A stretch of DNA of 64,000 bases from Xestospongia bergquistia (taxonomy: Eukaryota; Porifera; Demospongiae; Haplosclerida; Petrosiidae). The number at the start of each line of letters is the position of its first letter. The first letter of the stretch is position 1. Positions 62,849 through 64,000 of this stretch are shown here, in pieces. Location of the stretch: contig OZ014424.1 of assembly GCA_963965975.1 (NCBI GenBank), positions 1,550,001 to 1,614,000 on the forward strand, read 5' to 3'. The notes under the pieces were generated by a model. It made no database searches, was not told the origin of the DNA, and was given only the letters and a program-made list of their open reading frames with translations. The position numbers and the translations under genes were made by a program.

Positions 62849-64000
62849 TCAAATTGCTGTTGTAGACTTGATATGCTGAACAATATCATTTTCATCCATT
62901 TTCTTTAGAGCTTCAATAAGATGTGCTCTAGTAGCTTTTCCACCTTTAAGCCACTTCACTAACATGTCTTTACGAGATGGTCCAGGCTGGAAATAATTGG
63001 CAGCTTTGATTTCTTTTATGACAGCATCTCGAACACCTAGATGAACACCCAATATCTCCCACTCATTAATCTCCTTTACAATCATAACTAAAGCAGACAG
63101 GTGTTGCTCATCTAATAGAAAGAAATTATATTTTTAATATTAGAATAAACTACAACTAACTCAGTGGTCCATCTGGTATTGTTGAGCTAATTGGAATAAC
63201 ATCTAATTCTCCATCCACTGTAGTACACAAAAATGAATAAAAAAGGAAGTTCATTTTATTATATGCATTCATTAGAAGTAAAATGATAATGTAAATATTA
63301 TGTACAAACATAGTGGAAAACCATAAGTAACATTATGAAATTGTAATCCTATGTTAGACAATATAACTTTGTGCTACCTTACATTGTGAATTATTTGGCT
63401 CAAGTGAAAATCTCATAGGACTGGTATCTAGAAATGACACGTCAATGACAAAGACAATTTAAAATGTATATGTTATACCATTATTGTTATATGGACACTC
63501 ACCAATAAGCCAACAGGTTTGTCTTTCATTAGTTAACTGAATTGTAGGAAGCTTCTTCTCAACACTACATCTAACAGCTGGAGGATCTTCATCTAATGAC
63601 AGAATAACTGGATGTAACTTGTGATTACCCAATTGGTGTTGTTGTTGACAGGGTACTGTGACTTCAGCATTGAGTGTCCCTTTAGCATAGTCCAGTACAG
63701 CTTCGCAAGTTGAAATGGCTTGACAAATAACTTGACGAAGTTTGAAACAATTTTTTGTGAGTCCATTGTAATAGACCTCTATCCAGTAGAATTGATCAAC
63801 TAATAGTACTGAACCAAACAGATCTTCTGAATAAAGCAATACAGCATAACGAAGCTGTCTATAAGTGGGTGAGCAACTAATAAAAAATTTGGGACTTCTC
63901 TTTCTGCTAATAAGAGCTACAACACAGGCAGGAAATACACCCTAAAGAATAAATTCAATGTACATAAATAATATTAAATAATCAAGAAATTTTACCTGAG
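62849..64000 (-). CDS. Death-domain protein, 3' end (5' part beyond window)
   Basis: Minus-strand exons. The last, 62849 to about 63113, encodes a six-helix-type death domain: EINEWEILGVHLGVRDAVIK, QPGPSRKDMLVKWL, THLIEAL-like ATRAHLIEALKKM, then a stop. Upstream are short exons at about 63163-63219 (DGELDVIPISSTIPDGPLS) and about 63380-63424, and a larger exon from about 63502 to about 63941. The larger one has GVFPACVVALI and FGSVLLVDQFYWIEVYYNG, a pattern I associate with the C-terminal part of COR-like or NLR-like invertebrate proteins. I hold that domain call loosely. The protein is probably an intracellular signalling receptor or adaptor acting by death-domain contacts; its N-terminus and any NTPase would lie beyond base 64000. 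Confidence 0.65.

Overview
The window is AT-rich eukaryotic DNA with many short GT-AG introns, phase-conserved exons, microsatellites and small DNA transposons. The gene content (an RNF213-type giant AAA+ gene, tyrosine-kinase-like (TKL) kinases, ankyrin and death-domain proteins) together with very compact introns suggests an early-branching animal. A demosponge such as Amphimedon is my best guess; this is inference, since no species marker was compared.

Layout: (1) 1-30 kb, all on the minus strand, holds a tandem family of three genes sharing one N-terminal half. Gene A (1-12441, running off the left edge) is an RNF213/mysterin homologue that continues into its AAA+ core. Genes B (13461-20448) and C (23517-29941) keep the same upstream half, but at the same intron position switch to a glutamine-rich coiled coil plus a complete TKL-type kinase and then stop. 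A decayed relative with coiled coil and EF-hands lies between B and C (21.4-22.7 kb). (2) 31.5-40.7 kb, minus strand: a ZCCHC14/ZCCHC2-like gene with N-terminal helical region, PX, SAM and CCHC zinc knuckle, its introns full of a 60-bp minisatellite. (3) 41.2-45.0 kb, plus strand: a ZFAND1 (double AN1 zinc finger) gene of nine exons, divergent from the previous gene. (4) 45-62 kb, plus strand: three tandem copies of an ankyrin-repeat gene with a conserved novel N-terminal module. Between and after them lie a chimeric fragment of ZFAND1, two broken transporter copies on the minus strand and a hAT transposon remnant. (5) 62.8-64 kb, minus strand: the 3' end of a death-domain gene running off the right edge.

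The most notable object is the RNF213-stalk/coiled-coil/TKL-kinase fusion present in two tandem copies beside its apparent RNF213 parent. RNF213 is a ubiquitin ligase linked to antimicrobial defence in vertebrates. The fusions have lost the AAA+ core and presumably the E3 part and gained a kinase with intact catalytic motifs. With ankyrin and death-fold genes nearby, the region may be a lineage-specific innate-immune or stress-signalling neighbourhood, but that functional reading is inference.

Exon limits given to the base were read from in-frame GT-AG junctions; others are approximate. There is one 200-bp assembly gap (17669-17868). No tRNA, rRNA or CRISPR array was seen.
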